Shown here piece by piece: positions 8,099-16,834 of a stretch of DNA of 64,000 nucleotides. How positions within the stretch are numbered: the first letter of the stretch is position 1; every line of letters starts with the position of its first letter. The position numbers and the translations under genes were made by a program. The notes beneath the pieces were generated by a model. That model saw only the letters and a list, made by a program, of their open reading frames with translations, did no database searches and was not told the origin of the DNA. The stretch comes from Pseudomonas sp. BGr12 (GTDB lineage Bacteria; Pseudomonadota; Gammaproteobacteria; Pseudomonadales; Pseudomonadaceae), in assembly GCF_030272895.1 (NCBI RefSeq), contig NZ_JALRNF010000021.1, positions 1 to 64,000 of the forward strand, given 5' to 3'.

Positions 8099-9505
8099 TC
8101 AATCTATCCGTTGAACCCTGGGTGCCTGCCAGCGACCGTCGAGGGCCTCGGGCTTGGGCCAGTACAGGCGGCCGGCGATGTAGAACGGGCCGTCCGGCGC
8201 GGGCAGCCAGTTGGCCAGCAGCGCCTTGTCCGGCTGCTGGTGCTGGATGTACAGGGTCACACCGCCATCGGCATCGCGCTTGAGGTCCGGCAGCATCGGC
8301 GAGTTGATCAGGTAGCGGTTCAGCGGGTTGGCCACCAGCAGGCGTTTGGCGTCGTACAGGGTCAGGGACCAGAAGGCATTGACCGGTGGCAGCTGGCCCG
8401 GTGCGAAGCGCAGGGTGTAGCGGTGCTGCGAGGCGTCCAGTTTCTGGCCGTCGGCGTCGAGGTAGAACGGTGGGTAGAGGGTCTCTTCGCGGTCATTGCC
8501 ATACAGGCCGGTGACCGTCGCGCGCATGCGGTACAGGTAGTTGTCGCCCAGGTACTCGCGGCTCCCCAGAAAACGCGAGGTGGACACCTCGCCACGGGCC
8601 ACCTGCTGGCCGAGGGCATCGAAGTCCCGCCAGGCGTCAGCGATGCCGGCGCGCATGGCCTCGCGAATGTCTGCCGGCAGTGCGCGCTCGTCGAAGCGCT
8701 GGCCCGGGCCGATGCCCAGCCTGGCGAAATCCTTCATCAGGCCCTGCTCCGCAGGATGGGTCGGGCAGAAGCCGAGCACGAAATTCAACTGCTTGAAGAA
8801 TGCCAGGCTGCTGCGCGCTTGCTCGGCGGTAAGCGGCACGAAGAAATCCACCGCAGGTGCCGGCGCTGGCGCCGCTTGACCGAGGTACGCCGACAGCGGC
8901 TGGACCTTGTAGCCGGCCTGCACCCGTTTGACGTTCTCCAGGTCGTCCGGCCCCTTGAGCTGGGTGCGGTAGAAGACAAAGGCGAACTCGGTTTCCGAAC
9001 GCAGCACCCGGTCGATCCCCGGCGGCACGCTGCCCTGCCAGTCGGGCCCGGCCAGCAGGTAAGTACCGCCGCCATTACCCGTGGTGCGGCTGCCGACATA
9101 GCCGAAGTTGTAGGTGAAGGCATCGACGAACTGCGCCGAGTAGTAACGCCCCTCCTCGACGTTCGGCATCGTCAGCACCAGCGGCTCGGCACGCAGGTCG
9201 GCGCCCAGTTGGGAGTATGGCGTATCGGCGTTGGGCGTCGGGTAGGCCTTGTCGTCGGGGGTGTAGATCCGCGCCGTGTTGTGCAGGGTGTTCCACGGTG
9301 CCTTGAACTCCGGGTGCCCACGGTCCTGGAAATAGGTGTACTGGACGCGGTAGTGATCCACCAGGGGAAAGCCGTAGATGTAGGCCTGCTTGGCGATCAC
9401 CCGGGCCTGGGCCGGGGTCAGCGCGTCGGCCACGGCCAGTTGCAGGTGACTGGCCAGGGCCAGCAACGCAACCAGGCACAGGTGTTTGATGTTATTCTTG
9501 TTCAC
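8099..9505 (-). CDS. exported DUF1254/DUF1214 protein (longer copy)
   Basis: A 468-aa protein with a signal peptide probably cleaved after AVA near residue 26. DUF1254 covers roughly residues 60-190 (YPTPNADTPYSQLGADL), and DUF1214 covers about 340-450 (NAFWSLTLYD). Two GTG codons stand in tandem at the start. The second (9505) lies 6 bases from GGAG and is preferred; the first (9508) lies only 3 bases away. It is a paralogue of the next gene and about 120 residues longer. Its place in a beta-oxidation operon suggests a role in handling a hydrophobic substrate in the envelope, but this is inference. Confidence 0.85.
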   Translation of the reverse strand: MNKNNIKHLCLVALLALASHLQLAVADALTPAQARVIAKQAYIYGFPLVDHYRVQYTYFQDRGHPEFKAPWNTLHNTARIYTPDDKAYPTPNADTPYSQLGADLRAEPLVLTMPNVEEGRYYSAQFVDAFTYNFGYVGSRTTGNGGGTYLLAGPDWQGSVPPGIDRVLRSETEFAFVFYRTQLKGPDDLENVKRVQAGYKVQPLSAYLGQAAPAPAPAVDFFVPLTAEQARSSLAFFKQLNFVLGFCPTHPAEQGLMKDFARLGIGPGQRFDERALPADIREAMRAGIADAWRDFDALGQQVARGEVSTSRFLGSREYLGDNYLYRMRATVTGLYGNDREETLYPPFYLDADGQKLDASQHRYTLRFAPGQLPPVNAFWSLTLYDAKRLLVANPLNRYLINSPMLPDLKRDADGGVTLYIQHQQPDKALLANWLPAPDGPFYIAGRLYWPKPEALDGRWQAPRVQRID

Positions 9506-9550
9506 CACGATCTCCTTGTCGTCTGGCCTGGCGCCGGGCGCCGGGCCGGT

Positions 9551-10138
9551 TCAGTGCTGTGAGGGGTCCTCGATGGGGTTCCACACCGTTGCGCGGTGGG
9601 CGGCGTCGCCATCGGGGTGGTAGGCATGGCAGGTGCCGATCACCCAGTGCCTGGGCATGCGAAAATCCGGATCGCGGGCGGCACGCTGGCGCAAGCGCTT
9701 CTGCATCACCGGGGCCAGGGTCTGGATAGCGGTGGTGGCCATCGGGCCGAGCATTTCGGTGAGGTGGGTACAGCCCTTGATGCCCCCCACCCGCTCAGCG
9801 ACCCGCTTTTTGAAGCCAGGGCCGATACGCAGCCCCACCAGGGCCCCGTAGGCACGATTGATCTGCCCGCACACGGGCGTGGGCGCCTGTTCGGAAACGG
9901 CCTTGAACTGGCGGATCACCATCTCCTCGTCGATGGTCATGGTGATGCGCATGTAGTGCAGCACGCCGTTGGCGGGGATGGTGCCGTAGGGAAAGTCGGT
10001 ATCGACGCCCTTGGTGTCGAGCAGCCGGCCCTCGATGTCGAACAGACCGTCATCGCGCTCGAATCCGGTGCAGACCACCTGGCGGGTATGCAGCAACCGG
10101 CGTCGGGGCTGGCCGGCAATGGACAGGGTCATGGCCAT
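9551..10138 (-). CDS. DUF2889 domain protein
   Basis: A 195-aa protein matching the DUF2889 family by its opening segment (RRLLHTRQVVCTGFERDDGL) and by GCTHLTEML near residue 120. The ATG at 10,138 has GGAG just upstream; the frame stays open further but that part overlaps the SDR gene in another frame. No signal peptide or membrane helix is seen, so it is probably cytoplasmic. The family has no established activity that I can name. Its position between an SDR and the exported DUF1254 genes, among CoA-ester enzymes, suggests it acts on the acyl-CoA pathway. Confidence 0.85.
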   Translation of the reverse strand: MAMTLSIAGQPRRRLLHTRQVVCTGFERDDGLFDIEGRLLDTKGVDTDFPYGTIPANGVLHYMRITMTIDEEMVIRQFKAVSEQAPTPVCGQINRAYGALVGLRIGPGFKKRVAERVGGIKGCTHLTEMLGPMATTAIQTLAPVMQKRLRQRAARDPDFRMPRHWVIGTCHAYHPDGDAAHRATVWNPIEDPSQH

Positions 10139-10182
10139 GAACTCCAGGGATGGCGGAGCGCCGGGGCACCCCGCCACGGTTA

Positions 10183-11010
10183 TCAGACGTTGCCCAGACC
10201 GCCGCCGCAGACCAGCACCTGGCCGCTGACGTAGTCCGATTCCGGAATGCAGAACAGGTACACGGCCCCTGCGGCTTCCTCGGTGTTGCCCGGACGGCCC
10301 AGGGGAATCAGGCTCTTGGACTGCTCGACGATCGCCGGGCTGATGCCGACCTTGATCTCGCGGCCTTCGATATTGATGAAGTTCGGATCGCCCTCCACCG
10401 GCTGGGTCTGGCGGGTTTCGATGTGACCGAAGGCCACGGCGTTGACGTTGACCTTCATCCGTCCCCACTCCTTGGCCAGGCACTTGGTCATGCCCAGCAC
10501 CCCGGCCTTGGCGGTGGAGTAGTTGACCTGGCCCGGGTTGCCGCTGGCCGACACCGACGACACGTTGACCACCTTGCGGTTGACCACCCGCCCCTCGGCG
10601 GCTTCCTGCTTGGCCATGGCACTGATGATCGGCTGGGCGGCACGCAGGATGCGAAACGGCGCGGTGATATGGCAGTCGATGATGGCGTACCACTGCTCGT
10701 CGCTCATCTTCTGGATCACGTTGTCCCAGGTGTAGCCGGCGTTGTTGACGATGATGTCGATGCCGCCGTAGTTGTCGACCGCGGTCTTGACGAAGCGCTC
10801 GGCGAAGTCGACGGCGGTGACGCTGCCCACGCAGGCGACGGCTTCGCCGCCGGCATCGCGGATCTGCGCGACCACTTCTTCGGCCGGGCCTGCGTCCAGG
10901 TCGTTGACCACCACGCGGGCGCCATCGGCGGCCAGTTTCAGGGCGACACTGCGACCGATGCCACGGCCGGAGCCAGTGACCAGGGCGACTTTACCTTCGA
11001 GTTTTTTCAT
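10183..11010 (-). CDS. SDR family oxidoreductase (FabG/3-hydroxyacyl-CoA dehydrogenase type)
   Basis: A 275-aa classical SDR with the cofactor loop TGSGRGIG at residues 12-19, NNAG at 89-92, and the catalytic Ser/Tyr164/Lys168 set (YSTAK). The N-terminal pattern KVALVTGSGRGIG followed by VVVNDLD resembles the dehydrogenase half of type-2 peroxisomal multifunctional enzymes. Next to a pair of MaoC proteins it is a good candidate for an (R)-3-hydroxyacyl-CoA dehydrogenase. It lies 26 bp downstream of the MaoC gene in the same operon. A similar but longer SDR is fused to MaoC at 20,592-22,409. Confidence 0.9.
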   Translation of the reverse strand: MKKLEGKVALVTGSGRGIGRSVALKLAADGARVVVNDLDAGPAEEVVAQIRDAGGEAVACVGSVTAVDFAERFVKTAVDNYGGIDIIVNNAGYTWDNVIQKMSDEQWYAIIDCHITAPFRILRAAQPIISAMAKQEAAEGRVVNRKVVNVSSVSASGNPGQVNYSTAKAGVLGMTKCLAKEWGRMKVNVNAVAFGHIETRQTQPVEGDPNFINIEGREIKVGISPAIVEQSKSLIPLGRPGNTEEAAGAVYLFCIPESDYVSGQVLVCGGGLGNV

Positions 11011-11036
11011 GGGGATTGTCCTTGTTATTGTTGGAT

Positions 11037-11456
11037 TCAGCTCAGGGCCACGACGGCTTCGCCGACCAGCTTGTCGTCGCCGTACTGGTTGCTGCAGCGG
11101 ATCGCCAGGCGCGCGCGGCGCTCGCCGTCGACCTCAAGCAGTTCGGTGACTTTGCCGTGGCAGCTGGGGAAGTGGCCCACCTGGGTGATGCCGGTAAAAC
11201 GCACCGCGAGGCTGCGAATCTGTCGCTGCGCCACCCAGCCGGTGAGCAGCCGGCCCAGGTAGGCGACCGAGAGCATGCCGTGGGCGAATACATCCGGCTG
11301 GCGGGCCTTGCGGGCGAAGTCCAGGTCGATATGCACCTGGTTGTGGTCGCCCGAGGCACCGGCGTACAACGCCAGGGTGGTACGGTTGATCGCAGGCAAC
11401 AGCAGCGGCGGCAGTTCGAAGCCGACTTGCACATCGGTCGATTGAAAAGCATTCAT
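11037..11456 (-). CDS. MaoC-type enoyl-CoA hydratase, catalytic subunit
   Basis: A 139-aa hotdog protein carrying the hydratase-2 signature with its catalytic pair: YAGASGDHNQVHIDLDFA, giving Asp37 and His42. It should add water to a trans-2-enoyl-CoA to give the (R)-3-hydroxyacyl-CoA. The start at 11,456 has GAGGAA upstream; an earlier in-frame start at 11,513 would overlap the preceding gene by 47 bp. The gene lies 10 bp after a MaoC N-type protein that lacks the Asp/His pair, and the two probably form one heteromeric enzyme, as in the split hydratases of mycobacterial steroid and mycolate metabolism. Confidence 0.9.
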   Translation of the reverse strand: MNAFQSTDVQVGFELPPLLLPAINRTTLALYAGASGDHNQVHIDLDFARKARQPDVFAHGMLSVAYLGRLLTGWVAQRQIRSLAVRFTGITQVGHFPSCHGKVTELLEVDGERRARLAIRCSNQYGDDKLVGEAVVALS

Positions 11457-11466
11457 GGCGGGTTCC

Positions 11467-11907
11467 TCAGCGCTGCACGAGCGACGAGCGGATGTCAGCG
11501 ATAGGCTGGCCATCCTGGTTGCTGACGCGGGTCTGCTGCACCACGAAGGTCAAGGCCCCGCCCTTCTTCTCGTAGACATCCACCACCCGGGTATCGAAGG
11601 TCAGCACATCGCCGGCGTAGGCCATGCCGTGGTAGTCGAAACCCTGTTCGGCGTGCAGGATGCGTCCCAGGTCGAAGCCGAAGATGTCCTCGACGATATG
11701 GTCGCTGTCGCGCCCCTCGGCCTCCAGGCACATCAGAAAGCTGGGCGGCACCGGCAGTGAGCGGTGCCCCGCCGCGCGGGCGGCGGCTTCGTCGGTATAG
11801 ATCGGATCGGTTTCGCCAATGGCCTTGGCGAAAAAGCGCAGGCGGCCTTTTTCCACTTCACAGGTGGTTACCCCCAGCGAGCGGCCGATGAGACTCTTGT
11901 CTGCCAT
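11467..11907 (-). CDS. MaoC N-terminal-type dehydratase subunit (non-catalytic)
   Basis: A 146-aa protein of the MaoC_dehydrat_N/FAS1-like hotdog family. The equivalent of the hydratase motif reads FFAKAIGETDPIYTDEAAA, without the catalytic Asp and His, so by itself it is probably inactive. It most likely forms the substrate-binding half of a heterodimer with the next gene (10 bp away). The long central hotdog helix and the segment SLPVPPSFLMCLE are typical for the family. It starts with an ATG at 11,907, 57 bp after the thiolase gene. Confidence 0.88.
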   Translation of the reverse strand: MADKSLIGRSLGVTTCEVEKGRLRFFAKAIGETDPIYTDEAAARAAGHRSLPVPPSFLMCLEAEGRDSDHIVEDIFGFDLGRILHAEQGFDYHGMAYAGDVLTFDTRVVDVYEKKGGALTFVVQQTRVSNQDGQPIADIRSSLVQR

Positions 11908-11964
11908 GTCACGCAGTCCTGTCAGTCAGTAGTAAGGCGCGCCCGCAACGAGCGCGCCGGGTCA

Positions 11965-13152
11965 TCAGCCGCGGCCGAACAGGGTCACGATGCCGGCGCC
12001 GCCCAGGCCCAGGTTGTGCTGCAGGGCGTGATGCAAGCCTTCTACCTGACGCTTGTCGGCGCTGCCACGCAGTTGGTGGGTCAACTCGTAGCACTGGGCA
12101 AGGCCGGTGGCCCCCAGCGGGTGGCCCTTGGACAGCAGGCCGCCGGACGGGTTGACCACCACCTGACCGCCGTAGGTGTTGTCGCCGTCGAGCACGAACT
12201 TCTCGGCGCCGCCTTCGGGGCAGAAACCCAGGCCTTCGTAGGTCAGCAGTTCGTTATGGGCGAAGCAGTCGTGCAGCTCGCAGACGCGGATCTCGTCCGG
12301 GCCGACGCCGGCCTTTTCATAGACCTCGGTAGCCGCCTGGCGGGTCATGCCGACGCCGACGATGCTGATCAACGACGGTGGATCGAAGGCCTCGGGCTGA
12401 TCGGTGACCAACGCCTGGGCCAGGATACAGACATCGGTGCGCAGGCCGTGCTGCTTGGCGAAACGCTCGGAAACCACGATCGCCGCGGCACCGCCACAGG
12501 TCGGCGGGCAGGCCATCAGCCGGGTCATCACCCCCGGGAAGATCACCTGGTCGGCCATGACTTCTTCGGTGGTGACCACCTTCTTGAACACCGACAGCGG
12601 GTTGTTGGCGGCATGGCGGCTGGCCTTGGCGCGAATGGCGGCGAAGGTTTCCATTTTCGTGCCGTATTTCTGCATGTGCTCGCGGCCGGCGCCGCCGAAG
12701 AACTTCAGCGCATCGGGCATCTCGCGGCCTTCGGCGAAGATCGCGTCGGCCACTTCATGGCCCTTGCCGTAGGTGATCGGGCGGTCCAGCCAGTGGGACT
12801 TCAGGGCGCCAGGCTGCATCTGCTCGAAGCCGAACGCCAGGGCGCAATCCACCGCGCCGCTTTCCACCGCCTGGCGCGCCAGGTACAGCGCCGTGGAGCC
12901 GCTGCCGCAGTTGTTGTTGACGTTGATCACCGGGATACCGGTCAGCCCCACTTCATAGAGCGCCGACTGGCCACTGGTGGAATCGCCGTAGACGTAGCCG
13001 GCGTAGGCCTGCTGGACCTTGCGGTAGTCCAGACCGGCGTCCTGCAGGGCCTGGCGAATCGCCTGGGCGCCCATCTCGATGTAGGTACCGCTCTGGCCAG
13101 GCTTGGCAAACGGGATCATGCCGACACCGGCGACAAATACTTTCTGCGACAT
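11965..13152 (-). CDS. thiolase, SCP-x/lipid-transfer type
   Basis: A 395-aa thiolase with an intact active site: nucleophile Cys82 in NNNCGSGSTALY, His294 and Cys296 in CELHDCFAHNE, and His344 in GHPLGATG. This arrangement is that of the SCP-x subfamily, used for branched or bulky 3-ketoacyl-CoAs, rather than of FadA. The ATG at 13,152 has TTGGAG upstream; a start four codons earlier is less likely. It is the first gene of the minus-strand operon that runs to 7036. A homologue at 19,427-20,530 lines up with it but lacks the catalytic residues. Likely reaction: thiolytic release of acetyl- or propionyl-CoA. Confidence 0.93.
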   Translation of the reverse strand: MSQKVFVAGVGMIPFAKPGQSGTYIEMGAQAIRQALQDAGLDYRKVQQAYAGYVYGDSTSGQSALYEVGLTGIPVINVNNNCGSGSTALYLARQAVESGAVDCALAFGFEQMQPGALKSHWLDRPITYGKGHEVADAIFAEGREMPDALKFFGGAGREHMQKYGTKMETFAAIRAKASRHAANNPLSVFKKVVTTEEVMADQVIFPGVMTRLMACPPTCGGAAAIVVSERFAKQHGLRTDVCILAQALVTDQPEAFDPPSLISIVGVGMTRQAATEVYEKAGVGPDEIRVCELHDCFAHNELLTYEGLGFCPEGGAEKFVLDGDNTYGGQVVVNPSGGLLSKGHPLGATGLAQCYELTHQLRGSADKRQVEGLHHALQHNLGLGGAGIVTLFGRG

Positions 13153-13420
13153 CACTTTCTCCAAGGTCAGTTGTCATGGCCTGCGACTTCGCCCGCTGGC
13201 GGGGCGATCACGGCAAACCGTCAACCGATGGTCACGTAACCACGACCCGACAACGCCCCCCCCGGTGGAGGGGGCTTTGAGGCCTGGGTCACAGAACGCG
13301 AGGGAGGCGACAGGAGGGAGGGCTCCCCCCCCTCTGGAGGGGGAAGCACCGGCAGACACGGCGGTAGCGTTTGCTCGCGGTCCACCAGAACAACAACAAG
13401 ATCACAGGGGTAACCATCAC
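13153..13420. other. divergent control region with GC-homopolymer palindromes
   Basis: These 268 bases separate the thiolase operon (minus) from the DUF1302 gene (plus), so they must hold both promoters; no clear -35/-10 pair could be picked out. Runs of C and G form hairpins, for example around 13,255-13,275 and 13,327-13,350. Comparable C/G runs lie in the control regions at 24,825-24,925 and 29,099-29,185. The start of the DUF1302 gene is preceded by CAGGGG. Confidence 0.5.
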
Positions 13421-15346
13421 GTGACTTTCGCACGACATACGCGCTCGCAACGCCAACGGCCTTCGAACCTGATGCCCATCGAACTGCGCCCTCAGCTGCT
13501 GGCCCTGGCCGTGAGCCTGGGCACCGCTACCGGCGCCAACGCCCTGGACTTCCAGATCGGCGAAATCGAGGGGCAGTTCGATTCGACCCTTTCCATCGGC
13601 GCCAGCTGGGCAGTACGCGGGCCGGATCCGACCTTCGTCAACGCCGCCAACACCGTGGGGCTGCGCGGCGAATCGGCCACCCGCACCGCCGACGACAACC
13701 GGCAGAACTTCAAGAAGGGCGAGACCTTCTCGAAGATCTTCAAGGGTGTGCATGACCTGGAGCTGAAGTACCGTGACAGCGGCGTGTTCGTGCGTGGCAA
13801 GTACTGGTACGACTTTGAACTCAAGGACGAGCACCGCCTGTTCTACGACATCGACGACAGCGGCCGTGACGACCTGGCCAAGGCATCCGGCGCCGAATTC
13901 CTCGATGCCTTCGTCTACCACAACTACGAGCTGGGCGACCTGGCCGGCAACGTGCGCCTGGGCAAACAGGTGGTGAGCTGGGGCGAAAGCACCTTCATCG
14001 GCAACTCGATCAACAGCATCAACCCCATCGACGTCGCCGCCCTGCGCCGCCCGGGTGCCGAGGTCAAGGAAGGCCTGGTGCCGGTGAACATGTTCTACCT
14101 CTCCCAGGGCCTGAGCGAGAACCTCAACGCCGAGGCGTTCTACCAGCTGGAATGGGACAATTCGGTGGTCGACAATTGCGGCACCTTCTTCGGCTCCGAC
14201 CCCCTGCCCCAGGGCTGCAACGACCGCCTGGTATTCGCCGGCCCCGACCTGGCCCCGGGTGTGGCGCGCAATACCGCCACCGCCGCGCAGATCCTCAGCG
14301 GCGCGGTGCGTGATGACGTCTACATGCCGCGCCTGGAAGACAACGACCCGCGTGACAGCGGCCAGTATGGCGTGGCGCTGCGCTGGTTCGTGCCGCAGCT
14401 GCACGACACCGAGTTCGGCTTCTACGCCATGAACTACCACAGCCGCAGCCCTTACCTGAGCTTCAAGCAGACCACCGTGGCGCCGATCACCGCCGCCCAG
14501 CTGGGCGCCCTGCCTGCCGCGGCACGCTCGCTCGCCGCGGCACAGAACCAGTTCGACCGGGTGCGCTCGGCGCGCTACTTCGTCGACTACCCGGAAGATA
14601 TCCGCCTCTATGGCGTGAGCTTCCAGACCACCCTGGGGCCGACTTCGGTCGCGGGCGAAGTCAGCTTCCGGCCGAACATGCCGCTGCAGATCAACACCGC
14701 CGACCTCAACCTGGCGGCGACCCAGTCCACCGACACCGACCTGCGCACCCAGACCTCACCGGTGTTCACCTCGGGTGAAACCGCGCAACAACTGGGTGGC
14801 GACTTGCCCGGCTACAAGCGCATGCCGGTGCTGCAGGCGCAGATGACCGCCACCCACTTCATCGACCAGATCTGGGGCGCCAGCCGCCTGACCCTGGTCG
14901 GCGAAGTCGGCTACAACCGCATCAATGGCCTGGGCGACGCCAACGGCACCGACATTCGTTTCGGTCGCAGCCCGGTATACGGCGCCGGCGAGTTCCCCGG
15001 CAGCCAGAACGCCACCGTCTGCGCCACCGCCAGCAACCCGCAGAAGGAGTGCAACAGCCACGGTTTCTACACCACCGACTCCTGGGGCTATCGCCTGCGC
15101 GCCAAGCTCGACTACTCCAACGTCATCGCCGGCATCAACCTGTCGCCGAACCTGGCCTGGTCCCACGACGTGGACGGCTGGGGGCCGAACTTCGAGGAAG
15201 GCGCCAAGGCCGTCAGCATCGGCGTGGACGCCGACTACCTCAACACCTACACCGCCAGCCTGAGTTACACGGACTTCTTTGGCGGCCAATTCAACACCAC
15301 CACTGACCGCGATTACGTCGCGCTCAGCTTCGGCGTCAACTTCTGA
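13421..15346 (+). CDS. DUF1302 outer-membrane protein
   Basis: A 641-aa DUF1302 family protein. The GTG at 13,421 is chosen because CAGGGG lies at a suitable distance; the first ATG (13,472) is also possible. The signal peptide would end at about ANALDF. The mature part begins with the family pattern FQIGEIEGQFDSTLSIGASW, has alternating beta-strand character, and ends in Phe (LSFGVNF), as expected of an outer-membrane beta-barrel. In Pseudomonas, DUF1302 genes are nearly always followed by DUF1329 genes, as here, and occur in clusters for hydrophobic compounds such as esters, sterols and alcohols. A role as a substrate porin or anchor is likely but unproven. Confidence 0.9.
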   Translation: MTFARHTRSQRQRPSNLMPIELRPQLLALAVSLGTATGANALDFQIGEIEGQFDSTLSIGASWAVRGPDPTFVNAANTVGLRGESATRTADDNRQNFKKGETFSKIFKGVHDLELKYRDSGVFVRGKYWYDFELKDEHRLFYDIDDSGRDDLAKASGAEFLDAFVYHNYELGDLAGNVRLGKQVVSWGESTFIGNSINSINPIDVAALRRPGAEVKEGLVPVNMFYLSQGLSENLNAEAFYQLEWDNSVVDNCGTFFGSDPLPQGCNDRLVFAGPDLAPGVARNTATAAQILSGAVRDDVYMPRLEDNDPRDSGQYGVALRWFVPQLHDTEFGFYAMNYHSRSPYLSFKQTTVAPITAAQLGALPAAARSLAAAQNQFDRVRSARYFVDYPEDIRLYGVSFQTTLGPTSVAGEVSFRPNMPLQINTADLNLAATQSTDTDLRTQTSPVFTSGETAQQLGGDLPGYKRMPVLQAQMTATHFIDQIWGASRLTLVGEVGYNRINGLGDANGTDIRFGRSPVYGAGEFPGSQNATVCATASNPQKECNSHGFYTTDSWGYRLRAKLDYSNVIAGINLSPNLAWSHDVDGWGPNFEEGAKAVSIGVDADYLNTYTASLSYTDFFGGQFNTTTDRDYVALSFGVNF

Positions 15347-15371
15347 GTCGCAACCGACAGAGGGTATCTCC

Positions 15372-16742
15372 ATGAACCACAAAAAGATCATCACCTCGGC
15401 AACCCTGGCACTTTCCCTGCTGGCCAGCAGCGTCATGGCCGCCATCAGCGAACAGGAAGCGGCTCAACTGGGCACCGCCCTCACCCCGCTGGGGGCGCAG
15501 AAGGAAGCCAACGCCGACGGCAGCATTCCGGCCTGGACCGGGGGCCTCAAGGCTGGCGCCGCGCCAGTGGATGCCAAGGGCTTCCTCGGCGATCCGTTCA
15601 AGAACGAAAAGCCGCTGTTCACCATCACCGCAGCCAATGCCCAGCAGTACAAGGACAAGCTGACCCCCGGCCAGCTGGCGATGTTCACCCGCTATCCGGA
15701 CACCTACAAGATCCCGGTCTATCCAAGCCACCGTACCGCCATGGCCCCGGCGAAGATCTATGACCTGGCGAAAAAGAGCGCGGTCGGTGTCCAGCTGGTC
15801 AGCAATGGCAATGGCCTGGGCAACTTCGCCGACTCGCGCTATTACGCCTTCCCGATTCCCAAGAGCGGCGTGGAGGTCTACTGGAACTACGTCACCCGCT
15901 ACCGTGGCGACAACATCGAACGCTGGTCGGTGCAGGCCGCTCCGCAGGTCAATGGCGACTACACCATCGTCGAGACCCATGACCAGAACAGCTTCCCGCA
16001 GTACATGGATGGCGTAGACCCGCAAGCGGCGAAGAATGTCCTGTACTACTACATCTTCGCCGTCAACGCCCCGGCACGCCTGGCCGGCACCGTGTCCATG
16101 GCCCACGAGACCATCGACCAGGTCAGTGACCCGCGCAAGGCCTGGACCTACAACGCCGGCCAGCGCCGTGTACGCCGCGCCCCGCAACTGGCCTACGATG
16201 CCCCGGGCCTGGCCTCCGACGGCATGCGCACCTCCGACAACGCCGACATGATGAACGGCTCGCCCGACCGTTATGACTGGAAGCTGATCGGCAAGAAGGA
16301 GATGTACATCCCCTACAACAACTACAAGCTGCAGTCGCCGAGCCTGAAGTACGCCGACATCATCAAGCCGGGCCACATCAACCAGGACCTGACCCGCTAC
16401 GAGCTGCACCGGGTGTGGCATGTGCAGGCCACGCTCAAGCCGGGTGAACGGCATATCTATGCCAAGCGCGACATGTACTTCGATGAAGACACCTGGGTGC
16501 TGGCCGAGGTGGACCATTACGACGGGCGTGGACAGCTGTGGCGCGTGGGCGAAAACTACACCTACAACAACTTTGAAAAAGGCCTGAACGCGCCGGCGGC
16601 GCAAGGTTTCTATGACCTGATTGCCGGGCGTTACATTGTCGCCACCATGAGCAACGAAGCGAAGCTGGCGCCGCAGTACGGAGGCCGGACCAAACTGGCT
16701 GACTTCACCCCGGCAGCCCTGCGCAACGCGGGTATTCGCTGA
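15372..16742 (+). CDS. exported DUF1329 protein
   Basis: A 456-aa protein with a clear signal peptide (cleavage after SVMA, about residue 23) and the opening SEQEAAQLGTALTPLGAQ that is characteristic of DUF1329. The body resembles outer-membrane lipoprotein-sorting folds of the LolA/LolB type, used to carry hydrophobic ligands; this is family knowledge rather than something readable here. It lies 25 bp after the DUF1302 gene and is followed by an intrinsic terminator, so the two form a bicistronic unit. Likely role: periplasmic partner of the DUF1302 barrel in taking up the substrate of this island. Confidence 0.9.
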   Translation: MNHKKIITSATLALSLLASSVMAAISEQEAAQLGTALTPLGAQKEANADGSIPAWTGGLKAGAAPVDAKGFLGDPFKNEKPLFTITAANAQQYKDKLTPGQLAMFTRYPDTYKIPVYPSHRTAMAPAKIYDLAKKSAVGVQLVSNGNGLGNFADSRYYAFPIPKSGVEVYWNYVTRYRGDNIERWSVQAAPQVNGDYTIVETHDQNSFPQYMDGVDPQAAKNVLYYYIFAVNAPARLAGTVSMAHETIDQVSDPRKAWTYNAGQRRVRRAPQLAYDAPGLASDGMRTSDNADMMNGSPDRYDWKLIGKKEMYIPYNNYKLQSPSLKYADIIKPGHINQDLTRYELHRVWHVQATLKPGERHIYAKRDMYFDEDTWVLAEVDHYDGRGQLWRVGENYTYNNFEKGLNAPAAQGFYDLIAGRYIVATMSNEAKLAPQYGGRTKLADFTPAALRNAGIR

Positions 16743-16768
16743 GCCCGCGCCTACAGGTATCGACCTGA

Positions 16769-16795
16769 ACGCCCTGCAACTGCAGGGCGTTTTTG
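16769..16795 (+). terminator. intrinsic terminator of the DUF1302/DUF1329 pair
   Basis: A perfect 10-bp stem (16,769-16,778 with 16,781-16,790) and a 2-base loop are followed directly by a T run. It lies 27 bp after the DUF1329 stop codon on the plus strand. Confidence 0.88.
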
Positions 16796-16834
16796 TAGCC
16801 GCGGCCGAACACGATACACCGAGGTTACCGGATA

